From NCBI RefSeq assembly GCF_009768975.1, contig NZ_CP035733.1, positions 2,333,501 to 2,397,500 of the forward strand: 64,000 nt of DNA. The letters are read 5' to 3'. A program made the translations under genes and the position numbers. The stretch's first letter is position 1; each line of letters opens with the position of its first letter. This document shows positions 36,140-45,211 of the stretch, piece after piece. The notes beneath the pieces are model-generated. The model was given only the letters and a program-made list of their open reading frames with translations. It did not search any database and was not told the origin of the DNA. This stretch comes from Sphingorhabdus lacus (lineage in GTDB: Bacteria > Pseudomonadota > Alphaproteobacteria > Sphingomonadales > Sphingomonadaceae).

Positions 36140-36826
36140 ATGCTAGAAGCCGCAGCAGCCGAACCCGACATTCAGGTCGTGGAACGCCGTGCCAGCGCGC
36201 GGCATATCGCCGTCATGCTGATTGCCAAATTATCGTGCGCCGACACCCAGACCATCTGCCGCATCCGCAACATCTCGTCGATGGGCGCCCGAATTGAGAC
36301 GAACATGGCGCTCAAACAGGGGGCGCTGTTGGCGCTGGAACTGCGGTCCGACCTGAAGATGACCGGTCGGGTCATGTGGGCCAAGGATGGCAATGCAGGC
36401 ATACAGTTCGATGCGGCAATCGACGTATCGCGCTTTCTGATGCGTTCGGAAAGCCGGATTGATCGCCGTAAGCCAAGACCGCCACGCTACCAATGCGCGG
36501 CCAATGTGGTCCTTGTGACCGATGGCGGCTGCTTTTCCTGCTCGATGTTCGATATCGGCTTGTCCGGCGCGGGCCTGTGCGACCTGCCACCCCGGACCAA
36601 GTTGCGCGCAGGCCATGTCGTCAAGCTGATCGCCGACGGCATATCCTCGCACCACGCAACCGTCGCCTGGACCGACGGCGACCGCGCGGGCATCAAATTC
36701 CGCCACCCGCTGAAATATACCGAGCTGCAGGAATGGTTGCTGGATTACGCCAGCCCGCACGCACCGCTTGGCGCAGTGCAGCCGGACACCGCGGGCGTCG
36801 CCTACCCCACCCGCATCGCGCATTAA
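36140..36826 (+). CDS. Tandem PilZ-domain protein
   Basis: A 228-residue cytosolic protein with two PilZ domains. The first begins at ERRASARH (about residue 14) with NISSMGARIE; the second begins at DRRKPRPPRYQ (about residue 112) with DIGLSGAGLCDL. The RxxxR and D/NxSxxG motifs are the c-di-GMP-binding elements; both are recognisable but the first domain's are less canonical. It is probably a c-di-GMP effector, target unknown. It is divergent from the amidohydrolase and convergent with the DUF2339 gene. Confidence 0.85.
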   Translation: MLEAAAAEPDIQVVERRASARHIAVMLIAKLSCADTQTICRIRNISSMGARIETNMALKQGALLALELRSDLKMTGRVMWAKDGNAGIQFDAAIDVSRFLMRSESRIDRRKPRPPRYQCAANVVLVTDGGCFSCSMFDIGLSGAGLCDLPPRTKLRAGHVVKLIADGISSHHATVAWTDGDRAGIKFRHPLKYTELQEWLLDYASPHAPLGAVQPDTAGVAYPTRIAH

Positions 36827-36829
36827 CCT

Positions 36830-39469
36830 CTATCGGCGTTCGGGCGCTTCGGCCGCTTCGGTGCCGGGAACCGACAGTCCCATCACCCGTCCATAGGCCC
36901 AGCCGATCCCGATCAAGGCTATGCCAAGGCCGAGGAACGACAGGATCCGCAGTACGCCCGTTAACGCCGCCGCATCGACCAGAAATACCTTCAGGGTCAC
37001 CACCGTCAGCAGAACAAGACCGGCGATCCGCAGCAATTTGGACGCTCGGGAAATGCCAAGGAAGAGCCAGACGATAGACAGCGCCAGCAGGCCTGCGGAA
37101 TAGAGATAATTCTCCCCGGTTTCGATGCCGGCCCCGGACACCAAGCTACCCTGCACGGCCTGCCGGATGGAACCCAAGGTCGTGATCACCATCATGGCAA
37201 GGCTCGAGCATTGCACCGGCACGCGCAAATGTTCCGAACCCTCGCGGGCGATCAGCCAGAGCCACATCGCGACGAGCGCGAAATGGCCGGTCAGCAAATT
37301 CGCGACCGGTACAGGGCCTACGGCCTGCGGGTCCAGCGCAGGATTGTGCAGGGCAAGATCGAACCAGATCACGCGGAACAGGCCGAGACCAACCAGAAAC
37401 AGTCCGGCCATGCGTACATAGGGCCAGTCGGGCTGCCGGGCATGCTGGCGCAGCGACAGCCAGCCGGCTGCGAAGATCATTTGCGTGAACACCGCCCGCT
37501 CGGCAAAACCGAGGCGGATGAAATCGGACGGCGAAACAATAGCCGCGACCTGCTTTGCCAACAACCAGATGACAGCCGCCACCCCGGCTCCACCCAAGGC
37601 GAGCGCGAGAGCCCGTGTCCTGCGGCCGGCCGCAAAGACCGGCGTCCACGCCACTGCGGCGATCAGCAAGCTGGGCAACAATGTCTCGCGCAAGCCCGCG
37701 CCGACAGCAGGCAGATATTTCAGCACTGCCCCTTCACCGGATAGTGATGCGCCGATGGCGCCGAAAAAGCGGTAGGAGTAGCCGCACGCCAAAAGCATCG
37801 CCATGCCGAGCGGAATCCAAAGCAGCCGTTCTTCCCATTTGCCGCCCGTGATGCGCGCCCATGCAGCGACCCCAAGGGCGACGACCGCGCTGTAACTGGC
37901 CGACCAGTCACTATCGATCGACAATATTGCCGCCACCCACAGCATGAGCGCAGCCGCGCCTGTGGCCCAAGGCTGCACGGCAGAATTGCGCGGCTTCGCA
38001 TGCCATTCCCACGCCGTCCAAACCGCAGGCGCCGCACACAGCAACGCGAGCCCCGCCCAGACATAATCCGAATCGCTGCTGTGCGAGAGAAAGGCCGTGA
38101 ACCAGCATAAAAGTGGCGCAAACAGGCCGACCATGATCCATCCGAGCGCCATCTCGTCTGACGATCGGCCACGCACATGGCCGGCAATGCCGAACAGCGC
38201 GGCAACAGCAAGGGTCATGGCGATATTGGAACTGGACGCGCCAGCTTCGTCCCATGCGAGGCTGAGCGGGCCGATGGCCAGCACCAGCGCCAAGGCCACC
38301 AACGGGAACAGCAGCTTGTCACGCCACGCAAGCAAAATGGCGAGCGCCGACACCGCGAAATAGAATATCCAGCTCAAGACCGAAAAATCCATTTTGGGCA
38401 TGAGCATGATGAGCTGCACCAGCGCGAGCGCCATTGGTGCATAGCGCGCGAGATAGGCCCATGGGCCGTTTCCATCGTCAAAGCGCTTGGCCGCCAAGAT
38501 CGCCCCACCGCCGGTCACCGCAATGAACCCGCCCAGCAGGCCAAGGTCGCCATTGGCGGTGGCCAGCATCGCAAAGCTCCACGCGAGACCGCCCCCCGAC
38601 GCCAGCACCAAAAGCCACAACCAGCGCCGCCAAACCGCAAGGCCGAAAAGCGCGGCCATGAACACCGCGAGATATAGCAGCAATGTGGGCAGATTGCTGG
38701 CCCCCAGACCTGCCACCCAAGGTGCGGCAAAACCTCCAACCAAACCCATCAGCGCGGTCGGTGGTCCGTGCCGCATTGAAAGAGTGAAGGCGATGATCGT
38801 GGTAACCACAACAAGGGCGAAGGCGGTGCCGACCCCCAATAATCCATAAATCTCGGCCGCCATATATAAGGTGCCATAAAGTGTCGCGACCGCCGCCCCG
38901 GCGAGGCTCTGCGCTATCCGGGGATCGGCCGTGAACGACGCACCGACCTTCGGCAACCGTCCGCCCAATTCGCTCATCGCTATCATTGCCAGCGCGAAAA
39001 TTGTTGCGGTTACCGAGCGTGCGCCGGGACCGAATAGCCCGGCCTCTATGGTGTAACGAACGAGGAAAAATCCGGCGAAGACCAGCGAAATACCGCCGAC
39101 CCAGATAGGCAGCTTGCCGCCAATCAGCGATTCAAAGCTGATATCGGCAAACCGGGAAGGCTGCGGCTCGTCTTCCTCCGGATCTGAAGGAACCGGTGGG
39201 GGTAACGGCGGAGGCGGAGATACTGAAGCCGCGGGCTTTGGGGTCACCGGCACACTCGTCACGACCGCCGTCCGTCGCGCCTTGGCCGCTACGCGCGTCG
39301 GGGCAGCAACCAGATCGGAACCCTGATCCGGCGAAGGTGCCACGGAAAGCAGGGCAATCCGCTCTTCCAATTCGGTAATGCGCCGGTGCAGAAATCGCAT
39401 ATCTGCCCGGGTCAGATGCAATATGAACCCGAGACCGAATAGACCCAAAAATAGAAGTGCGATCGTCAA
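36830..39469 (-). CDS. DUF2339 multi-pass membrane protein
   Basis: An 879-residue protein of the DUF2339 family, function unknown. An N-terminal membrane helix (ALLFLGLFGLGFILHLT) is followed by a short coiled-coil (FLHRRITELEERIALL), a Pro-rich linker and then more than 20 membrane helices starting with GGKLPIWVGGISLVFAGFFLVRYTIE, the family hallmark. It lies 70 bp downstream of the ABC/M1 gene on the same strand, so it may be transcribed with it. Confidence 0.9.
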   Translation of the reverse strand: MTIALLFLGLFGLGFILHLTRADMRFLHRRITELEERIALLSVAPSPDQGSDLVAAPTRVAAKARRTAVVTSVPVTPKPAASVSPPPPLPPPVPSDPEEDEPQPSRFADISFESLIGGKLPIWVGGISLVFAGFFLVRYTIEAGLFGPGARSVTATIFALAMIAMSELGGRLPKVGASFTADPRIAQSLAGAAVATLYGTLYMAAEIYGLLGVGTAFALVVVTTIIAFTLSMRHGPPTALMGLVGGFAAPWVAGLGASNLPTLLLYLAVFMAALFGLAVWRRWLWLLVLASGGGLAWSFAMLATANGDLGLLGGFIAVTGGGAILAAKRFDDGNGPWAYLARYAPMALALVQLIMLMPKMDFSVLSWIFYFAVSALAILLAWRDKLLFPLVALALVLAIGPLSLAWDEAGASSSNIAMTLAVAALFGIAGHVRGRSSDEMALGWIMVGLFAPLLCWFTAFLSHSSDSDYVWAGLALLCAAPAVWTAWEWHAKPRNSAVQPWATGAAALMLWVAAILSIDSDWSASYSAVVALGVAAWARITGGKWEERLLWIPLGMAMLLACGYSYRFFGAIGASLSGEGAVLKYLPAVGAGLRETLLPSLLIAAVAWTPVFAAGRRTRALALALGGAGVAAVIWLLAKQVAAIVSPSDFIRLGFAERAVFTQMIFAAGWLSLRQHARQPDWPYVRMAGLFLVGLGLFRVIWFDLALHNPALDPQAVGPVPVANLLTGHFALVAMWLWLIAREGSEHLRVPVQCSSLAMMVITTLGSIRQAVQGSLVSGAGIETGENYLYSAGLLALSIVWLFLGISRASKLLRIAGLVLLTVVTLKVFLVDAAALTGVLRILSFLGLGIALIGIGWAYGRVMGLSVPGTEAAEAPERR

Positions 39470-39539
39470 GCTGCCCTCGCCAGTTGCCCTGCCGTCTGTA
39501 TGGCGTGCTTTGCAGCATGCGCAAACAGCAAAAGGAACG

Positions 39540-42500
39540 TTATCCGGTCACTCCCACCACATTATCGTCCGAATTTTTGTCGATGTAGAAGTTGTAAGGA
39601 TCGACACCGGCAAATTTAGGTTTGGTTTTCGACGTGACGATAATTGTCTGCACGCCATTTTTGACCGGCTTGCGCTCAATCATCACCACGTCCTTTTTAC
39701 CGAACGCACCTATGCCCGGGCGGCCCCCGAACAGACCGACTTCGATGGATTCCCCCAGCGGCGCGGCCTTTTCGTTCCCCTTGGCATCGGCATAATATTT
39801 GGCTGCTTCGACGCGGATCGAGGTCTGCCAAAGACCGTTCGCAGCCTTTACCGTCTTGGCCTCTTTCGCTTTTAAATCATAAATTGTGATCTTCTCGAAC
39901 AGGTCGGTAATAAGCGCCTGTTGTTCGGGCGTGGTCGCTTCCTTGCGCAATTCGGCAATGAGATCGACCGAACGGTGGAATGGCGCACCCTTGAATTTCC
40001 AGGTCTGGATGAAACGTGCCAACGCGCGATTCACCGCCGCCTCGCCCAGCCGCTCTTGCAGCAAGTACATTACCAGCGACCCTTTGCGATAATGGACATA
40101 GCCCTGATTTTCGACACGATAGAGCGGTTGTTCGCCAACCGCGTCGCCCTTTCGTCCGCCCAGATAATTGTCGAGCTCATATTTCAGGAAACGGCGAATC
40201 TTGTCCTCGCCATATAGTTTTTTCATCACCATCAGCGCCGAATATTGCGCCAATGTTTCTGACGTGACCGTCTGCCCCTGCATGTCTGCGCCGACCACCT
40301 GATGCGCCCAATATTGGTGCGCGAGCTCATGGGCGGTGATATAAGTGACGTAGTCGATTGAATCCTTGTCGGTGACATCAGCGGCAAAACCGATACTTTC
40401 CGAATAAGGCATGGTCCCTGCGAAGGCTTGCGCAAAGCTTTGGTAACCCGGAAATTCGATGATGCGCGCATGGTCGAATTGATAGGGGCCAAAGTTGCTC
40501 TGGAAATAATCGAGGCCAGCCTCCAGCGCATTCAGCATTGCCGGCACATTCCATTCGTGCCGCGGGTCGTGATAGATGGACAGCTTTACGCCGTCATGCG
40601 TGCGTTCGGTGAGCTTGTAGCGCGCCGATTGAATCGAGAGAAAATTGTGGATCGGCGCGCTGGTGACGAAGTGCGCAGTGCGCCTTCCGTTTTTCGTCTC
40701 GTCGGAAAGCTGGCGGCCGGGCGCAATAGGCGTCTGGTCGGCATCGGTGGTGACAGTGATATCCGACATCACCCAATCGGTACGCACATAATTCTCGCGG
40801 GTGGCGCTGAGGTCTTCGAGCTTCGCCGTACGAAGTTCGGCGGGTAACCCCTGACGACGCCGGACTGTCCGGTCCTGCAGCGTGCCGTTGCGGTTCATGC
40901 CGATGATGGGCGCGAATTCGAAATTGTTGACGAAGGTTCCATTCAAATTGACCTGCGTTTCAGGCTGGCCGTTGCGGAAGCCCTTGTGGTGGATACGCGA
41001 ATTGAAATCGAGCTTTGCCTCGCCGCCCGGTTGCAAAGGGGCGTCGAAGCGGAAAATCCGATAGCCAAATTTCTTGTCATCCTTCACCAGCTTCGCGCCC
41101 GATAAAGCGAGTTTGCGATATTCGACATCGCGCCCGCCCTGACGGACATGAACTTCGGAAATCGGCGCCGCAGTTTCGTTGCGCAGGACATAATTGCCGG
41201 TGACATCCATCCGGCGTTCTTTAGGAAAAATCTGCGCATCGAGCTTGACCGACTTGACGACGGGGCGTGGCAGATTTTCATATTTCAGATAGGTCCGCTC
41301 ATAATCGGCTTGAAATTTTTCTGCCTCATCGCTGGTTTCATAGCGGTTGAGAATTTTGAAGTTGTAATAGGCATAACCGCCAGTTCCGATCATCGCGACC
41401 ACCGCTGCCCCGATCAACGCGAGGGGCGCGCCGCGCAACCCCGGGCGAACGCGCTTCAGCCGCGAACGCCACCGTGTATCGGTTCCGCGCGGCCAGACGA
41501 GATGGGCAATGACCAACAGGATAACGCCAAAAGCGAGCCAATAGCTGCGTAGCACCCAAGCGCCATAGCTGAAACCGCCCGCGCCATTCATGTCGCTCAG
41601 CGGCTCGGCCGGGTTCACACTATAACGGTATAGTGCGTTGGAATAGCCCATATTGTTGAGGAAAATCCCGGCGATGAAATAGGCAAAGAACAAGCCCCAT
41701 CCGACATATTTATTAGGGCTGAGCGCTTGAAAGAACACGGCGAGGACCGCAATCATGAGCATTTCGACCGTAACAGGCAGGATGAACCAGCCGACATAGC
41801 TTGTTATGCCATATTCGGATGCGCCCTTGATCGTTTGGAATATCAGGCCGGTTGCCATCGCGGCCATATTCAGCAGCAGCAATATACAAAAGATCGCAAG
41901 CACCTTTGGGATGGTGATTGCCCAATTGGCAGTTGGCGTTGAGTCGATTATTTCACTGATCTTTACGTCACGCTCCCGCCAGACCAGCTCGCCGCCATAG
42001 AAGACGGCGATGATCAGCAGGAAAATCGCAAATCCATCAATGATATTACTGATGATCTGGGCGGTCAGCGGATGCGAGGGTGTGCCATAGGTCGTCTGCG
42101 TCAGCCAAAGCCCAGCCGCTGTGTTGATGACGGCGAGCAGTAAAAGGACGATCAGGCCGGGGCTACGCAGCACCTGCATGATCTCTGTTTTCAAGCGGAC
42201 CATAAACTGCGCGCGCGTGGTAGCGCCGTCGAAACGCTGCGTTGCATGCATCCCGGCGAGCTGGCTCGGGGGCGCTTCGGTTTCCGATGCCTGTTGCCGC
42301 GCCAACTTCTTCAGCCGTCTTTTGGAAGGCGCGCGTTCCTCCATCGAGAAACGCCAATATGTCAGCGCCAGCAACACAGCGGCAATCGCAATGATCAGCC
42401 CGCGATTGAAAAGGACATTATCGTCGAGCGGCAGCAGCCGCGAATTCATATCGGCCGCGGTCCAGTAGCGCGTCGCTTCCGCCAGAGCGCCGAAACCGAG

Positions 42501-43130
42501 CGGTTCATACTGCGCCATCAACTGCTGATATTCGACCTTCGATCCCAAAATCGTTGTGGCAACCAGATAGCCCATCACGAAAATGACAACGCCGATATAG
42601 CTCCACAACATCGAACGGGTTATCGTCGCCATGCCGAACAGCAGACTGCTTGCAAGGATGATATTGGGCACGGCAAGGATGAGATAGGGCCACATGTAGA
42701 AGGCTGGATTTTGCGGCCCTACAGTTTCGGGGTCCACCCACGGCATGCTCGATCCTATGAACATTCCAAGCGGAATGGCGAGGTAGCCGAGAATGGCAAT
42801 GCCCAGGCCGCCTAGAAACCGGCCTATCACATAGTTACGCTTGCCCACCGCAGTCGCCTTGACGATCGGCCCGAAACCACTGCTGTCGTCGCGCACGATT
42901 GCATTGGCGACAAAGGAAGTAATGACAAACAGGTAAAATAGCGAGGCAAGCGCTATCATCGAAGCAATGGCAAAAGGCGCATTTTCATGCACTGTGCCTG
43001 GCGTACCGATGCTGACATTTTCGCTCGCCGTCACGCCAAAGCCCAGCAGGAAAAACATGATCATCGAAACCCAGAAAACCGGGTTGCGGAGCTGGTAGCG
43101 CAGTTCGAAACGCGCGACGCCAAATAGCAT
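39540..43130 (-). CDS. ABC-2 type permease fused to M1-family aminopeptidase
   Basis: A 1196-residue fusion. The first about 590 residues carry about twelve membrane helices in two ABC-2 permease halves (start MLFGVARFELRYQLRNPVFWVSMI). The rest is a periplasmic gluzincin peptidase: HELAHQYWAHQ near residue 930 supplies the zinc-binding His pair and catalytic Glu, with the third ligand Glu in TSETLAQYSALM. The partner ATPase is 12 bp upstream. Fusions of this kind are known as a family, but the substrate is not established; a peptide handling or exporting role is inferred. Confidence 0.93.
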   Translation of the reverse strand: MLFGVARFELRYQLRNPVFWVSMIMFFLLGFGVTASENVSIGTPGTVHENAPFAIASMIALASLFYLFVITSFVANAIVRDDSSGFGPIVKATAVGKRNYVIGRFLGGLGIAILGYLAIPLGMFIGSSMPWVDPETVGPQNPAFYMWPYLILAVPNIILASSLLFGMATITRSMLWSYIGVVIFVMGYLVATTILGSKVEYQQLMAQYEPLGFGALAEATRYWTAADMNSRLLPLDDNVLFNRGLIIAIAAVLLALTYWRFSMEERAPSKRRLKKLARQQASETEAPPSQLAGMHATQRFDGATTRAQFMVRLKTEIMQVLRSPGLIVLLLLAVINTAAGLWLTQTTYGTPSHPLTAQIISNIIDGFAIFLLIIAVFYGGELVWRERDVKISEIIDSTPTANWAITIPKVLAIFCILLLLNMAAMATGLIFQTIKGASEYGITSYVGWFILPVTVEMLMIAVLAVFFQALSPNKYVGWGLFFAYFIAGIFLNNMGYSNALYRYSVNPAEPLSDMNGAGGFSYGAWVLRSYWLAFGVILLVIAHLVWPRGTDTRWRSRLKRVRPGLRGAPLALIGAAVVAMIGTGGYAYYNFKILNRYETSDEAEKFQADYERTYLKYENLPRPVVKSVKLDAQIFPKERRMDVTGNYVLRNETAAPISEVHVRQGGRDVEYRKLALSGAKLVKDDKKFGYRIFRFDAPLQPGGEAKLDFNSRIHHKGFRNGQPETQVNLNGTFVNNFEFAPIIGMNRNGTLQDRTVRRRQGLPAELRTAKLEDLSATRENYVRTDWVMSDITVTTDADQTPIAPGRQLSDETKNGRRTAHFVTSAPIHNFLSIQSARYKLTERTHDGVKLSIYHDPRHEWNVPAMLNALEAGLDYFQSNFGPYQFDHARIIEFPGYQSFAQAFAGTMPYSESIGFAADVTDKDSIDYVTYITAHELAHQYWAHQVVGADMQGQTVTSETLAQYSALMVMKKLYGEDKIRRFLKYELDNYLGGRKGDAVGEQPLYRVENQGYVHYRKGSLVMYLLQERLGEAAVNRALARFIQTWKFKGAPFHRSVDLIAELRKEATTPEQQALITDLFEKITIYDLKAKEAKTVKAANGLWQTSIRVEAAKYYADAKGNEKAAPLGESIEVGLFGGRPGIGAFGKKDVVMIERKPVKNGVQTIIVTSKTKPKFAGVDPYNFYIDKNSDDNVVGVTG

Positions 43131-43142
43131 GTCTATTCCCCC

Positions 43143-44018
43143 TTAAGCCGCGCGGCGCAGGTCAGCGAGCGTGGTGAAGTACACATCTTCAAGTCCGGCC
43201 TCGACATCGTCGAAACCCGAGGGCTTATTGTCGGCAAGGATGTGGATTATCGTACGTCCGGCGAAGAGCCGGGTCGAAATCACCTGATATTGTTGCTGAT
43301 GCGCCTCAAGCTCGTCTCGGGCGATCGTCTTTTTCCAGATGCGCCCCTTAGTGTCGGCGATGAGATCGAGCGGCGCGCCTTCAAGTTGCACTTTGCCGCC
43401 CGCCAGCACCGCCATGCGCGGGCAAAGGTCGGCGACATCGTCAACGATATGGGTCGACAATATAATCACGACATTGTCGCTAATGCCCGCCAGCAAGTTC
43501 AGGAACCGGTTGCGCTCTTCGGGGTCGAGGCCCGCAGTCGGTTCATCGACGATAATCAGTTCCGGGTTACCGATCAGCGCCTGTGCAATGCCGAACCGTT
43601 GCCGCATACCGCCCGAAAAACCCGCGATGAAATTGCTACGGTGGTTCCACAAATTGGTCTGGTTCAGCAGCGTTTCAACGACGGCCTTGCGCTCGCCCTT
43701 GTTCGCGATGCCCTTGAGCACAGCCATATGATCGAGCATGTCGAACGCACTTACGCGCGGATACACCCCGAAATCCTGCGGCAGGTAACCAAGCTTTTTG
43801 CGAAGCTCCTCAGGGGTTGCCAATATATCAAGATCGCCGAACCGGATTGTGCCCTCGGTCGGCGTCTGCAACGTCGCGATTGTTCGCATCAGCGTCGATT
43901 TACCCGCACCATTGGGACCGAGCAGGCCATACATGCCACGCGGTATCGACAGGCTTACATTATCGAGCGCCCGTGTTCCGTTCGCATAGACATGGCTTAT
44001 ACCGCTGATTTCGAGCAT
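43143..44018 (-). CDS. ABC transporter ATP-binding protein
   Basis: A 291-residue ATPase: Walker A GPNGAGKST, Q-loop LPQDFGVYPR, signature FSGGMRQR, Walker B ELIIVDEPTAGLD, and the switch His in ILSTHIVDD. It starts MLEISGISHVYANGTRAL at ATG 44018, preceded by AGGAGG; a longer frame to 44087 has no comparable ribosome site. It is the first gene of the operon with the permease/M1 fusion. Confidence 0.95.
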   Translation of the reverse strand: MLEISGISHVYANGTRALDNVSLSIPRGMYGLLGPNGAGKSTLMRTIATLQTPTEGTIRFGDLDILATPEELRKKLGYLPQDFGVYPRVSAFDMLDHMAVLKGIANKGERKAVVETLLNQTNLWNHRSNFIAGFSGGMRQRFGIAQALIGNPELIIVDEPTAGLDPEERNRFLNLLAGISDNVVIILSTHIVDDVADLCPRMAVLAGGKVQLEGAPLDLIADTKGRIWKKTIARDELEAHQQQYQVISTRLFAGRTIIHILADNKPSGFDDVEAGLEDVYFTTLADLRRAA

Positions 44019-44284
44019 CAATTCCTCCTGTATTGCGCGACTATGACAGTAGACTCGCCACCCGCAAAATAAATTCGGCTTCGACAAGGGGCAATTGGTG
44101 CTCGACGGGCAACATTTTCCGTGTCGAGCGTTGCAGGACCATGTGCCGCTGTTGTGAATTTAAGGAAATGTGATTCCGGCTAGAATGTAAATTCGCTGAT
44201 TTCCAAGCATTTGCTGGGTTGGGCTGTCTTGCCAATGTCACCAATTAGGCGCACTCTTTTCCAAATCTTGCGGAGGACGTCGAC

Positions 44285-44947
44285 ATGGATATTGCCAGCA
44301 TCTTGAAACAGACCGGTGCTATCGGCCAAGTTGCTCAGCAGCTTGGCGTTAACGAGCAAGTTGCTGAAACGGGTGCGGCAGCATTGCTGCCCGCAATATT
44401 GGGTGGCTTCAAGAAAACGACACAGGCACAGCCGGGCGGGCTTGAAGGGTTGGGCGGTTTGCTGGGCCAGTTGGGTGGCGGCGGACTGTTCGACTCGGTC
44501 ATATCACCAGAGCCGACGCCGGTGGAGAAAGGCAACGACGTGCTCGGCCAGATATTCGGGTCTAAAGATGTCAGCCGCAGCGTCGCCTCCCATGCTTCTG
44601 ACCAGACCGGCATCGACCCATCGCTTCTGAAAAAGATGTTGCCGATACTTGCGATGCTGGTCGCCGGTTACATGGCCAAGCAAAGCGGTGGCATTGCGGG
44701 CGGTGGTCAGGACGCAGGTGGACTTGGCGGTCTCATCGGCGGCATGCTTGGCGGCGGTAGTCAGGCATCTGGCGGCGGCGGTTTGGGCGGCATGCTTGGC
44801 GATGTTTTGGGTGGCGCTCTGGGCGGAGGTCAAAAAGCACAACCTGCCACCAGCGGCTTGGGTGGACTGGCGTCGATGCTCGACATAGACGGTGACGGCA
44901 ATCCGCTCGATGATATCGTCGCTATGGCTGGAAAGTTTGCGAAGTAA
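44285..44947 (+). CDS. DUF937 domain protein, glycine-rich
   Basis: A 220-residue protein. The N-terminal DUF937 region reads MDIASILKQTGAIGQVAQQLGVNEQ with AAALLPAILGGFKK; a second related block (QTGIDPSLLKKMLPILAMLVAGYMAKQ) follows. The C-terminal third is Gly-rich (GGQDAGGLGGLIGGMLGGG). The end SMLDIDGDGNPLDDIVAMAGKF carries an EF-hand-like DIDGDGNPLDD calcium-binding loop. No signal peptide. Function unknown. Confidence 0.85.
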   Translation: MDIASILKQTGAIGQVAQQLGVNEQVAETGAAALLPAILGGFKKTTQAQPGGLEGLGGLLGQLGGGGLFDSVISPEPTPVEKGNDVLGQIFGSKDVSRSVASHASDQTGIDPSLLKKMLPILAMLVAGYMAKQSGGIAGGGQDAGGLGGLIGGMLGGGSQASGGGGLGGMLGDVLGGALGGGQKAQPATSGLGGLASMLDIDGDGNPLDDIVAMAGKFAK

Positions 44948-45211
44948 ACCTTGCCGGGTCGCTTTAAAGATGTGACGCAGTAAACACCTTCGGCACTTTG
45001 GTCGACAACAAATCCGCGATCTGCGTCGATCCAGACACCAAAGATGGGCACTCAAATTATTGGGAAATTTTGGTGGCTCTGCCGATCTAGGCTAGCGTCA
45101 GCTTCGTTGGACGATGCAGACATTTGTTCAGGATAAATGCTCGCGAAGCAATTCGTCGATTGTCGATAGCTTCAATTATCGTAACATCATTAAGTCTATG
45201 ATATTCATATG

